Assembly: GCF_020509005.1 (NCBI RefSeq) | Contig: NC_063023.1 | Location: 248,001 to 312,000, forward strand | Reading direction: 5' to 3' | DNA from: Fulvia fulva | Lineage: Eukaryota; Ascomycota; Dothideomycetes; Mycosphaerellales; Mycosphaerellaceae | DNA: 64,000 nucleotides | In this document: piece after piece, positions 19,488 through 31,600 of the stretch | How the letters are laid out: each line of letters begins with the position of its first letter | Position numbering within the stretch: position 1 is the first letter of the stretch | The notes under the pieces: generated by a model | What the model was told of the DNA's origin: nothing | Database searches by the model: none | Seen by the model: only the letters and a program-made list of their open reading frames with translations | Position numbers and translations under genes: made by a program

Positions 19488-22067
19488 TTACGAAAGACTA
19501 ACAAACTATTAACTACTCGAGTCATCCTTATAGGTAACTACGCTACCGAGAAAGGCGTCAAACTCGATAACTAAGACACCCTATTCTACTTTAGTAAGTA
19601 GGCTAATATCCCCTTCTTAAACGCCGCTACCTTCGGTACCTAGGTAAACGCTAACCCCGATACCGCCTATACTCTTATTAACTATACCGTCTCCTCTTTC
19701 CGCGAGACCGCCTAGTATGTCGAGCAAGCAAATAACTAAGTAATATACCTTTAAGGTATTATAAACACCTTCTAGAACCTCGTACCGTACGCCGACGACA
19801 ACTACCGCTAGTACTTCTCTAAGAAGGTTAATAACCTAGACGAGTTCGACGGTAATAATAGTAAGTTCGAGGCATTTAAGACATAGCTTACTATTAAGCT
19901 ATTAGCTAATACCGACTACTTTCCGTAAGAGAAGGACAAGGTTACGTACGTCTTCTCCCTCCTTCGGGGAGACGCCGCCTACTACGGCGGTCTAGGCTAT
20001 ATCGTAGTTAACTATCCGTAGCTCGCTACCCGTAACGCCCGTAACCTAGTTCGCGGCGCTATCGGCGCTATCGAGCCTACTCCTACTACTCCCGCTAAGT
20101 AGGGAAAAGCCTAGGTCTTCCTTATCGACGCGGTAAAGACTAAGAATAACGTTTACCGAAAGTAAAGAGAGGGAAGAAGTTAAGGATCAATATAGTATAG
20201 CTAGACCTATACGACGAGACGGGTAAGGACTACGCTTATAAACCGTTCGTTACAAATATAAATATCGGCTCGAAGAAACTCTCTTCTTCTAATCTTACTC
20301 TTATTACACTAGCGTACTAGGCGAGTCTTTTATAGACTATAAACTCGCGACCTCTCTTAACCTTAAACCCTAGGAACTAAAGTACCCTCGTACCCTTAAA
20401 CTCTTTAACGGTACGGAGACTACTACTAGTAAGATTACTTATGTTATATATACGTTAATCACTCTTAGAGGAAAGCGTATATCGATTACTAGCTTCCTTA
20501 CGTCTCTACCGTATTAGAAGTTTATCCTCGGCCTCCCCTAGTTTAGACGATACTAGCCTATTATCGACTAGACTTCCCTTACTATTAGTTTCCCTCTAGA
20601 AGCTCCTCCGGCGCCTCTACCTTCTCCGCCGCCTTAGCGCGGTCCTAAGTATACTAAGATCTTCTAGGTAAACGCCGCTACCTTTACTACTACTACTAAG
20701 TAGCCTAAAGCTTAAGTCTTCGCCGCCTCCCTCCGCGATATCGACATCGCCCTCGAGAAGCTCGATAAGAAGCGTATACCTACCGACCCTACTACGAAGG
20801 TCCCTCCTTAGGTATACTATATCCTCTACGTATTCGATACTAAAGCCGTAGACGAGCTGCCTCCTTATCGCCCTTACGACTATAAGATTAAGCTAGAAGA
20901 AGGTATAGAGGTACCGTTCGGACCGCTATATTCTATATCCCGAGAAGAGCTTATCGTCCTTAAGAGATACCTCGAAGAAAACCTAAAGAAGAAGTTTATT
21001 CGAGTAAGCCGTTCTAGCGCTAGTAGTCCCGTTATATTCGTTAAGAAGCCCGGCGGTAGCCTACGCTTCTACGTAGACTACCGAGGCTTAAACGCTATTA
21101 TAAAGAAGAACCGCTACCTAATACCGTTGATTTAGGAGACGCTCGAGCGCCTCTCTAAGGCTAAGTACTTCACTAAGCTCGATGTTATCGCTACGTTCAA
21201 CAAGTTACGAATAGTAGAAGGATACGAGTATCTTATAGCCTTCCGTACTCGCTACGGGCTATTCGAGTCGCTCGTTATACCCTTCGGCGTTTATAACGGG
21301 CCTAGTACCTTCTAGAACTTTATTAACGACATCCTTTAGGAGTTCCTCGATCAGTTCTATACTACCTATATCGACGACATCCTAGTCTATAGCGAGACTA
21401 AGGAGGAGTACCGCGAGCACGTCTATAAGGTCCTTTAGAAGCTCGTAGACGCCGGCTTATAGCTCGATATCGACAAGTCCGAGTTTAAGAAGACCGAAGT
21501 CAAGTTCCTTAGTTTAATCATTACCGTAGACGGTATTAAGATAGACTAAGAGAAGATCGACGCTATCGTCGAATAGGATACTCCTACGAACGTTAAAGAG
21601 GTCTAGGGTTTCCTAGGCTTTACTAACTTCTACCGCCGCTTTATCTACGCATTTTCGGGCGTAGTACGCCCTTTAACGAAGCTTACGCGTAAGGGTAAGA
21701 AGTTTGCCTAGACTAACGAGTACTAGGAAGCTTTTGACTTACTTAAAGCGAAGTTTATTAAGAACCCGATTCTATAGCACTTCGATTTCGAACTAGAGAC
21801 CCGTATAGAGACTAATATATCCGACGGCGTAGTAGGCGGTGTCCTACTATAACGCCGCTCGCCTGAATCCCCCTAGTTACCTATCGCCTTCCTCTCTAAG
21901 AAGTTGACCGCTACGGAGTATAACTACGAGATCTACGATAAGGAGCTTCTCGCTATTATTAAAGCTTTTAAAGAGTAGCGCCCCGAGCTCGAAGGCTCTA
22001 CTATACCCGTCTAAGTAAGCTCCGACTATAAGAACCTCGTCTACTTTATAAAGAGTAAGCTACTTAA
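18969..22067 (+). mobile_element. Gypsy-1 partial copy (5' LTR to RNase H)
   Basis: The 5' LTR (18969-19487) begins TGTTATAGTC and is preceded by GTAAC (18964-18968). Gag, protease and reverse transcriptase follow with RIP stops; Y-I-D-D lies near 21366. It stops at 22067, where copia sequence restarts because of the tandem duplication. Confidence 0.88.
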
Positions 22068-25000
22068 CCGCTTAATTAGATCCGCGATATATATACTAGT
22101 TCTCCCGAGTAGGAAGGCTAGGTCCGGTCTCGTTATAGTTATTAGCTATATCTAGGTCCTATTATCGCTCTAGTAGTTATCCTTACTCTATCTCTCGTCG
22201 TTCGGGGCTATAGGACGAAGATTATCGTAACTATCTATTAGCGAGAGTATTAGGCTTGCCTTTCCTTTTGCTATATCTATTTTAGTAAGGGCCTTACGGA
22301 TATAATAGCCCTAGTATTAAACAGGTATATTATATATATATACGGAAGTTAGGATACGTAATAGGGAAGGAGGAAGGACTAATATAGTATACGAAGGTAT
22401 ATAGTAGAACAGTATTTAGTACTAAAGGTATCTCTACTATCGGTATAGAGACTACGTCTCTTATACCTATATAGAGGGATATTACTCTAGTCCTAGTTCT
22501 ATTTTACTACGCCTTATCGGTTTTACCTATATCTTATCCTATAACGGCAGTTCCTCTAAGTCGCTCCTACTATTTATACGGTATTATAATAGTATTACCG
22601 TACTATTGTCTCGACTAGCTTAGTATATACTAAGTTAGTCTTAGTACTATACGATATACCTACTGACCTATATTCGTAACACTCCTACTTAGGTCGTAAG
22701 GTAAGGAACGATTGTTCCTACTATACTAGCTATAGCTATCGTACGAAGGTCTAGAACTAGGAACCGGCTAGCGGCTTAGTTAAACTATCTACTACTATCT
22801 CCTTAGTATAGTAGTACTCTACTTTAATCTTCCTCTACTACTAGAGGTGCCTAATATAGTTATAGGTAACTGTTATAGTCTCCCTATAGAGTGTATAGAA
22901 GGTAGGGACAGAAGAGCCTTAGAGTACTTAGAAGTCGTTACGAAGTGAAAGTCTAGCTTAGTATATAAGCGCTAAGAATTATATACCCCGTAATATTTAC
23001 TACGGGACCTAGCCCTCTAAATTCACTACTCTACTAAACCTTAATAGATTCACTTCGACTCGTAGCTATATAACTTACGGCACTCCCGCGAGTACCCGCG
23101 ACTACGCTAGACCCTAGAAGAAGCACGTAGAAGACTCGGAACGTAGGGTAGGTTAGAATAAGATTTTAAGCAAAGCTACTAAGCGCGGCTTCGTATAGGT
23201 TAGCCCTATTAATACGGGGACACGTACTCGCGAGGGTCGCGTATAAGTATCCGGCCTTCCCTAGGCCTCTCTTAATTTCTTCGTCTTTCGTTTTATGTAG
23301 TAATTATACTATACCCTTTATATCTATACTTCGTACCTATATTCTCGCTTTTACTTATATATTTTATAGGTTAGGCTCTCGCCCTAATATTACGAAAGAC
23401 TAACAAACTATTAACTACTCGAGTCATCCTTATAGGTAACTACGCTACCGAGAAAGGCGTCAAACTCGATAACTAAGACACCCTATTCTACTTTAGTAAG
23501 TAGGCTAATATCCCCTTCTTAAACGCCGCTACCTTCGGTACCTAGGTAAACGCTAACCCCGATACCGCCTATACTCTTATTAACTATACCGTCTCCTCTT
23601 TCCGCGAGACCGCCTAGTATGTCGAGCAAGCAAATAACTAAGTAATATACCTTTAAGGTATTATAAACACCTTCTAGAACCTCGTACCGTACGCCGACGA
23701 CAACTACCGCTAGTACTTCTCTAAGAAGGTTAATAACCTAGACGAGTTCGACGGTAATAATAGTAAGTTCGAGGCATTTAAGACATAGCTTACTATTAAG
23801 CTATTAGCTAATACCGACTACTTTCCGTAAGAGAAGGACAAGGTTACGTACGTCTTTTCCCTCCTTCGGGGAGACGCCGCCTACTACGGCGGTCTAGGCT
23901 ATATCGTAGTTAACTATCCGTAGCTCGCTACCCGTAACGCCCGTAACCTAGTTCGCGGCGCTATCGGCGCTATCGAGCCTACTCCTACTACTCCCGCTAA
24001 GTAGGGAAAAGCCTAGGTCTTCCTTATCGACGCGGTAAAGACTAAGAATAACGTTTACCGAAAGTAAAGAGAGGGAAGAAGTTAAGGATCAATATAGTAT
24101 AGCTAGACCTATACGACGAGACGGGTAAGGACTACGCTTATAAACCGTTCGTTACAAATATAAATATCGGCTCGAAGAAACTCTCTTCTTCTAATCTTAC
24201 TCTTATTACACTAGCGTACTAGGCGAGTCTTTTATAGACTATAAACTCGCGACCTCTCTTAACCTTAAACCCTAGGAACTAAAGTACCCTCGTACCCTTA
24301 AACTCTTTAACGGTACGGAGACTACTACTAGTAAGATTACTTATGTTATATATACGTTAATCACTCTTAGAGGAAAGCGTATATCGATTACTAGCTTCCT
24401 TACGTCTCTACCGTATTAGAAGTTTATCCTCGGCCTCCCCTAGTTTAGACGATACTAGCCTATTATCGACTAGACTTCCCTTACTATTAGTTTCCCTCTA
24501 GAAGCTCCTCCGGCGCCTCTACCTTCTCCGCCGCCTTAGCGCGGTCCTAAGTATACTAAGATCTTCTAGGTAAACGCCGCTACCTTTACTACTACTACTA
24601 AGTAGCCTAAAGCTTAAGTCTTCGCCGCCTCTCTCCGCGATATCGACATCGCCCTCGAGAAGCTCGATAAGAAGCGTATACCTACCGACCCTACTACGAA
24701 GGTCCCTCCTTAGGTATACTATATCCTCTACGTATTCGATACTAAAGCCGTAGACGAGCTGCCTCCTTATCGCCCTTACGACTATAAGATTAAGCTAGAA
24801 GAAGGTATAGAGGTACCGTTCGGACCGCTATATTCTATATCCCGAGAAGAGCTTATCGTCCTTAAGAGATACCTCGAAGAAAACCTAAAGAAGAAGTTTA
24901 TTCGAGTAAGCCGTTCTAGCGCTAGTAGTCCCGTTATATTCGTTAAGAAGCCCGGCGGTAGCCTACGCTTCTACGTAGACTACCGAGGCTTAAACGCTAT

Positions 25001-25969
25001 TATAAAGAAGAACCGCTACCTAATACCGTTGATTTAGGAGACGCTCGAACGCCTCTCTAAGGCTAAGTACTTTACTAAGCTCGATGTCATCGCTACGTTT
25101 AATAAGTTACGAATAGTAGAAGGACACGAGTATCTTATAGCCTTCCGTACTCGCTACGGGCTGTTCGAGTCGCTCGTTATGCCCTTCGGCGTTTATAACG
25201 GGCCTAGTACCTTCTAGAACTTTATTAACGACATCCTTTAGGAGTTCCTCGATCAGTTCTATACTACCTATATCGACGACATCCTAGTCTATAGCGAGAC
25301 TAAGGAGGAGCACCGCGAGCACGTCTATAAGGTCCTTTAGAAGCTTATAGACGCCGGCTTATAGCTCGACATCGATAAGTACGAGTTTAAGAAGACCGAA
25401 GTCAAGTTCCTTAGTTTGATCATTACCGTAGACGGCATTAAGATAGACTAAGAGAAGATCGACGCTATCGTCGAATAGGATACTCCTACGAACGTCAAAG
25501 AGGTCTAGGGTTTCCTAGGCTTTACTAACTTCTACCGCCGCTTTATCTACGCATTTTCGGGCGTAGTACGCCCTTTAACGAAGCTTACGCGTAAGGGTAA
25601 GAAGTTCGCCTAGACCGACGAATGCTAGGAGGCTTTTGACTTACTTAAAGCGAAGTTTGTTAAGAACCCGCTTCTATAGCACTTCGATTTCGAACTAGAG
25701 ACCCGTGTAGAGACCGACGTATCCGACGGCGTAGTAGGCGGTGTCCTGCTATAACGCCGCTCGCCTAAATCCCCCTAGCTACCTGTCGCCTTCCTCTCTA
25801 AGAAGATGACCGCTACGGAGTATAACTACGAGATCTACGATAAGGAGCTTCTCGCTATTATTAAAGCTTTTAAAGAGTAGCGCCCCGAGCTCGAAGGCTC
25901 TACTATACCCGTCTAAGTAAGCTCCGACTATAAGAACCTCGTCTACTTTATAAAGAGTAAGCTACTTAA
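22068..25969. repeat. 3.9-kb tandem duplication, copy 2
   Basis: Nearly identical to copy 1 for the first about 3 kb (a few C/T differences). About 700 bp then differs at roughly 30 sites (25049 onward versus 21147 onward), mostly C/T and G/A. The right side continues into the rest of Gypsy-1. Confidence 0.88.
22871..23389 (+). repeat. 5' LTR of Gypsy-1 (519 bp)
   Basis: Starts TGTTATAGTC and ends CCCTAATA. It lacks the 38-bp duplication found in the 3' LTR. Confidence 0.9.
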
Positions 25970-27960
25970 TCGTCGCTAGGCCCGCTAGAGCGAGTTCCTC
26001 TCCCGGTTTAACTTTATAATCTCGTATACGCCCGGTAAGGCTAACCCGATAGCCGACGCCCTTACCCGCCGCCCTAGTAACTCTCTAGTTAATCGAAGAG
26101 AGGGCTAGTAAATCGTAGAGTAATAAGTTATTAAAGAGCATAACCTCTCTTCCGAGCTTTAAGAGTACCTATCGAACGGCTAGCCTACGCTCGCCGCTTC
26201 CTTTACTACTCTCGTACTCGCTCCTACCTACCTTAACGAGAGTAATAATAAATCCGAGCCTAAAGAATACGCCTCGGACGCTAAGGACTTAAACGACAAT
26301 AAAGAGGGCTCGATAACGACCGACGGCTTATCCGAATTAGACTTTAAGGGGTTTGATAATAAGGAGCAACCTAAGGGCATTATAGTACGAGTACGAATAG
26401 CGTACGATACCGACCTAGACGCCTAAGAGTTAGTTTAGGCCCTTAAATCTAGCGCGAGGACATTCCCGGGCTTCTCGCTATCTAAGTACGAGCTCTAGGA
26501 AGGTATCGTCTACTTCCGTAAGAAGCTTTACGTACCGTAGCCCGAAGGCTCTAATATCCGAGCTAAGATTCTTTAAATCGTCTACGACTCCGCCTCTAGA
26601 GGTCACCTAGGCGTAGCTAAGACCTATAAGCTCCTCGCTAGGTATTACTAGTGGCCGTATTCCTAGAAGGACGTCCGCCGCTACGTACTAAACTACGCTA
26701 CTTATCGAAGAGCTAAAGCTAACCGCTACCGCCCCTACGGTCTCTTATACCCTCTCCCGGCTCCTAATCGTCCGTAGAAGTATATTACTATAGACTTTAT
26801 TACCGATCTTCCTTACGGTAAGACCTTTAGCGGCGTAAAAGTAAAGGCCCTTCTAGTGATCGTAGACCGTTACTCTAAGGACCGGTATATAATCCCGTAC
26901 TAGAGTATAACCGTAAAGGAGACTACTCGCTTATTCTACGAATTCGTCTAGCGCTTTTAAGGCCTCCCGGATAGCATTACCTCTAATAGAGGCTCCTAGT
27001 TCATCTCGTACTTCTAGAAGCGTCTATATACTATCCTAGGCATTAAGCATAACCTCTCGACTAGTTTTTAGCTATAGACCGACGGCTAGACCGAAATTAC
27101 GAACGCTATCCTCGAATAGGTCCTTCGTTACTTCGTCGACTACTACTAGAAGGATTGGCCTTAGTATATCCCTACGGTAGAGTTCGCTACTTATAACTAG
27201 GACTCGGAGACTACTAGCTACTCTCCCTTCTATACTATAAGAGGTTACTACCCTCGTATAGGTATAGAACTAGAAGAGCCTCTCCTACCTACCGAAGACG
27301 TAAACGAGTAAGTAGTAGACGAGTTTGCTACTATACTCTTATAGATCTATAAAGAAGTCTACGACGAGATAGTATACGTATAAGTAATCTACGAGGATCA
27401 AGCTAATCGTCGTCGCTAGCTAGCTCCCGACTACTAAGTAGGTAATATAGTATACCTTAACTCTAAGAATATTAAGACGGACCGCCCCTCTAAGAAGCTA
27501 AGCTAGAAGAACCTAGGTCCTTTTGAGTTTACCGAGCGTATTAGTTTATACGCCTACCGTCTAGCTCTTCCTACGAATATAAAGATCTACGACGTCTTCT
27601 ATCCCGTACGCCTTCGGCCGTCGGCTAAGGACGTATTCCTAAACTAGAACTAAGACATACTAGGTCCTCCCGATAAAGTAGAAGTCGACAAGCCGGTTAA
27701 CCTACCTTCTAACGACTATACCGTCCGTAAGATCCGGGGAATCCGCGTAGAGCCTAACGACGTTAAAGGGCTACCGCCGATTAAGTATAAAGTCGAATAG
27801 TAAGGTTGCCCTAAGTAGGATACCTTATAGGAACCTATCTAATATATTATCTTTAATCGTTAAGTAATCGAAGAATACTACGCCCGCGTAGACGGCCTAG
27901 AGGTTAATATCGGTAGGCTTTTCGAATCTAAGCTCTTCGACGGGGCTTACTAATAGTATA
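23430..27960 (+). pseudogene. Gypsy-1 gag-pol with chromodomain remnant, RIP-inactivated
   Basis: The Gag domain around 23740-23900 reads DEFDGNNSKFEAFKT and VTYVFSLLRGDAAYY. The reverse transcriptase at about 24770-25330 holds [17 protein letters not shown] and YIDDILVYS (near 25268). RNase H starts near 25705 (SDGVVGGVL). The integrase core at about 26770-27180 keeps IDFITDLP and HNLS with a TDG motif. At 27783-27846 the frame reads YKVE-x-x-GCPK-x-DTL-x-EPI, the fingerprint of a chromodomain as in chromoviruses that target histone-marked heterochromatin. Stops are TAG/TAA where Gln or Trp is expected. Confidence 0.88.
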
Positions 27961-28062
27961 TCGACTATAATATTAGGCCTAAGCCTAGTACTAAAGCTAA
28001 ACATTCTCGATATATAGAACTACTACGGCTTTGTAGGAACTTAGCTTTATTCGGGGGGCTAC

Positions 28063-28619
28063 TATTATAGTCTCCCTAGAGAGTATATAGAAGGTAGGGA
28101 CAGAAGAGCCTTAGAGTGCTTAGAAGTCGTTAAGAAGTAAAAGTCTAGCTTAGTATATAAGCGCTAAGAATTATATACCCCGTAATATTTACTACGGGAC
28201 CTAGCCCTCTAAATTTACTACTCTACTAAACCTTAATAGATTTACTTCGACTCGTAGCTATATAACTTACGATACTCCCGTAAGCACCCGCGACTACGCT
28301 AGACCCTAGAAGAAGTACGTAGAAGACTCGGAACGTAGAGTAGGTTAGAATAAGGTTTTGAGCAAAGCTACTAAGCGCGCCTTCGTATAGGTTAGCCCTA
28401 TTAATACGAAGATACGCACTCGCGAGGGTCTAGCCCTATTTATACGGGGATACGTACTCGTAAGGGTCGCGTATAAGTATTCGGCCTTCCCTAGGCCTCT
28501 CTTACTTTCTTCGTCTTTCGTTTTATATAGCAATTATACTATACCCTTTATATCTACTTTTCGTACCTATATTCTTACTTTTACTCTTATATCTTATAGG
28601 CTAGGCTCTCGCCCTAACA
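28063..28619 (+). repeat. 3' LTR of Gypsy-1 (557 bp)
   Basis: Starts TATTATAGTC just after a G-rich tract (CGGGGGGC, likely polypurine tract) and ends CCCTAACA. It is 38 bp longer than the 5' LTR because of a tandem duplication at 28394-28431 and 28432-28469, which must have arisen after insertion. Confidence 0.88.
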
Positions 28620-28624
28620 GTAAC

Positions 28625-31600
28625 ATTAATATACTTAGATCTTTCGTAGATATAGGCGTCCTTAACTAAGGTTAGAGCCGCCTAGTTATCCCCTATAAGG
28701 CGTACTAGTCTTAGTTCGTCGACGGTACTCTTATCGGCTAGGACTATTAGTTAGAAAGAGTAGTCTCCTACTAGCCCCGGGCAGTTCATCTCTCGGAGGA
28801 TAGCCGCTAGGAACTAGGATTATTTCGCGGCGGCGTTTATCGCTATAAACTCTACCTCTATAGTAGAGGTTACTATAGACTTTTACTTCTTACTTATCTA
28901 GGATATAGGCGTACCGTATACTAGCTAGACATGTCCTAGAATTAAGACCCTATCTACTCGATCTATCGCGTAGTTAGAGTCTAAGTATCCGGTTAGGGTA
29001 CCGCTACTACGTCTAAATATTAACCCTAGGTCGGGGAACGACCTTAGGTATCTCGAGACCTTCTTTAGTACTTTTATATACCGCTTTGTTAGATCTACGA
29101 CATATATACTAGTTCTCCCGAGTAGGAAGGCTAGGTCCGGTCTCGTTATAGTTATTAGCTATATCTAGGTCCTATTATCGCTCTAGTAGTTATCCTTACT
29201 ATATCTCTCGTCGTTCGGGGCTATAGGACGGAGATCATCGTAACTATATATTAGCGAGAGTATTAGGCTTGCCTTTTCTTTTACTATGTCTATTTTAGTA
29301 AGGGCCTTACGGATATAATAGCCCTAGTCGAGTTTTAGGGTACCGTTACGCCTATCGCGAGTAATCTTTAGTCCTAGTAGTTTCTCCGGTTCCCCGAGGT
29401 CCTTAATCTTAAAGTATTACGCGAACTACCTCTTAAACTATTAGATGTCGGCTAACCTTAGTACTATAATAGGTATGTCGTCTATATAGATAAGTAGTAT
29501 AATGTCTCTCTTAGTATAAGTTAGGAGACATAGGTCTACCTCGGACTAGTAGAACCCCATTTTGACTAACGTAGCGACATAGAGCTTGTTCTAGTCTCTA
29601 GCTACCTACTTTAGGCCGTAGAGACTCCGGAGTACCTTAAGGACCGTGTTCGGTAGGGTTTAGACTCCTAGTAGGGGTTTTATATAGATGTCTTCGGCTA
29701 GGTAGCTTTAGGTAAACGCATTGTTGACGTCGACCTAGTATATCTCGAGATCCCGCTCGTAAACTACTACTATAAAGACCCTTAGGGTGTTATAGCGTAC
29801 TATAGATACGAATATCTCTTCGAAGTTAACGCCGAATTTCTATAAAAACTCTCTAGCGACAAGTCTTACCTTGAACTTTTCAATTGCTCCGCTAATAAGT
29901 CTCTTTACGTTAAAGACCTAATTAGAGGTAACTATATTCGCCCCCCTTAGAGCGATAGCCGTTTCCTAGGTATTATTACTTAATAACGAGAGTAGCTCGG
30001 TATCGATAGCGTCCTTCTACAAGTGGCCCTATTTAGGATCCCCTACCGTAGCCTTATATATCTTCGGGATAGGTACTTCCTATTAGTAGGCGATACCGGG
30101 TCCAAATATAGTAAAGGCGTATTCTTAGACTTCGTCGAACAGTTCCTCTACTATAGCTATAAATATACGTTCGTCGGTATTAGTAAGTTTATTATTTACC
30201 TAGGGTAGTTAGTAGAACAAAGCTATTTTAGCTTTATAGTACTTAGCCTTATAGTCCTAGTCCTAGCCGTAGTTATCGTTAGGATCCCTAGTCCTTTTCC
30301 TCCGGACGATTAGTTCCGGTAGCTCTAGGGTTTCCTCGATCTTCTTATAGTCCGCGATATTATCTAGTCTACCGGGAAGTTAGATATAGAGCGGTCTTAA
30401 GATAGTTAGTCCTTTGTCCTTAGCCGTAGCGGGTTCGGTCTCTACGTAGGGAGCGGGGATTAGCTAGGCCGGTTCTTCTATAGAGGAGTTACTCTCGTTC
30501 GGCCTAGGTATTATACTATCCGAGGATCGTAAGATTACTATCGGGGTATCCGCTAGTCGCTATAGTAGTAGTCGCGAGACCGCCGGTAGTCGACCGACTA
30601 GCCTTCGTTCGGGTACCTTACTAGGTTAGTTCGTAAAGGAGACACCTAAATCTAGATCTCCCCCCTTCTCGTTTTCGAACTAATCTACTTAGCTATACTG
30701 CCTAGTAGCTCGTATATCTAGCTCCTAGAATAACTATTACTTAGTCGAATAACCGTATCTAACGAAAATAGCTTCCTTACCCCGGTTTATTAACTTATCC
30801 TATCGTAGCCCTTTCGGATATAATTTCGGTTCTACGTAAACTACTACCCTATAACTATACACTCTTAGGTAATCTACCGTCGGTACTTTACTAGTAAATG
30901 CTTCTTCCGGTAAAAGTTAGATACTATTAAGTAACGGTCCGTTTAGTAGTAGGTTACGTATAACCGCCTATACCTCTAGCGCTTTAGGCTAGAATTCTAC
31001 CGGTATCTCCGATTCCTCGAGTATTACGCGGATCGCGTTCTCCGATACCTAGATTGACCTTTCTAATACTCCGTTTTATATAGAGTTATAAGTATCTATC
31101 GTATCGTATTAAACCCCCGATTCTTTCTCCTATTCTTTTAGAACTATTAGTAGCTTAGGTACATTGTTACTCCGTACTACTCTTACGTAGCATTTCGATA
31201 CTTTCTCTATAGTTAGCCGCTATTATCGTAGTACTTACGGTACGTCGGATTTGTTCTTAAGCGGGATTACCTACTTCTTTCTTAAGAAGTTATCTACGAT
31301 CTCTAGCTAGTATTTAAAACCTAGCCTAGATGTCGCATTTTCGAAGGGTCCGTAGATATCGATAGATATAAGCGCAAGTCTTTCGTTCTTTCGTTCTACG
31401 ATAGCGCCTTTAAACTTCCGTATATTCGCGATAGAGTATACCTTATAGTTATACTCGTCCGGGATAGGGATCGGGTCCTTCTTATTACTTACCCTATAGA
31501 CGTTCCGGAGCAACCCTTTTCCTAGGTATACGAATCTTCTATACTAAAGCTCCTACTAATCCTCGGTAGTTACCGCGGCTAGAGCTTCCTCGTATAGTAC

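Larger units (their letters stand above)
18166..22067. repeat. 3.9-kb tandem duplication, copy 1
   Basis: 3902-bp unit comprising copia pol end, Copia-B Y LTR and internal sequence, the Gypsy-1 5' LTR, and gag-pol up to RNase H. Copy 2 follows head to tail at 22068. The seam (CTACTTAA joined to CCGCTTAA) has a short shared CTTAA. Unit ends do not coincide with any transposon end, so this is not a normal insertion. Confidence 0.88.
22871..28619 (+). mobile_element. Gypsy-1: complete Ty3/gypsy chromovirus, saturated with RIP
   Basis: 5749 bp between GTAAC duplications (22866-22870 and 28620-28624), with LTRs TGTTATAGTC ... CCCTAACA. The element lies inside Copia-B Y: the copia sequence on either side joins as GGTAAC-ATTAAT, as seen uninterrupted near 17700. 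Almost no CA or TG is left, while CG is common. Confidence 0.92.

Noticed and set aside
30023..30208. 61-codon plus-strand frame
   Set aside because: Opposite strand of RIPed Copia-B pol; no domain seen.
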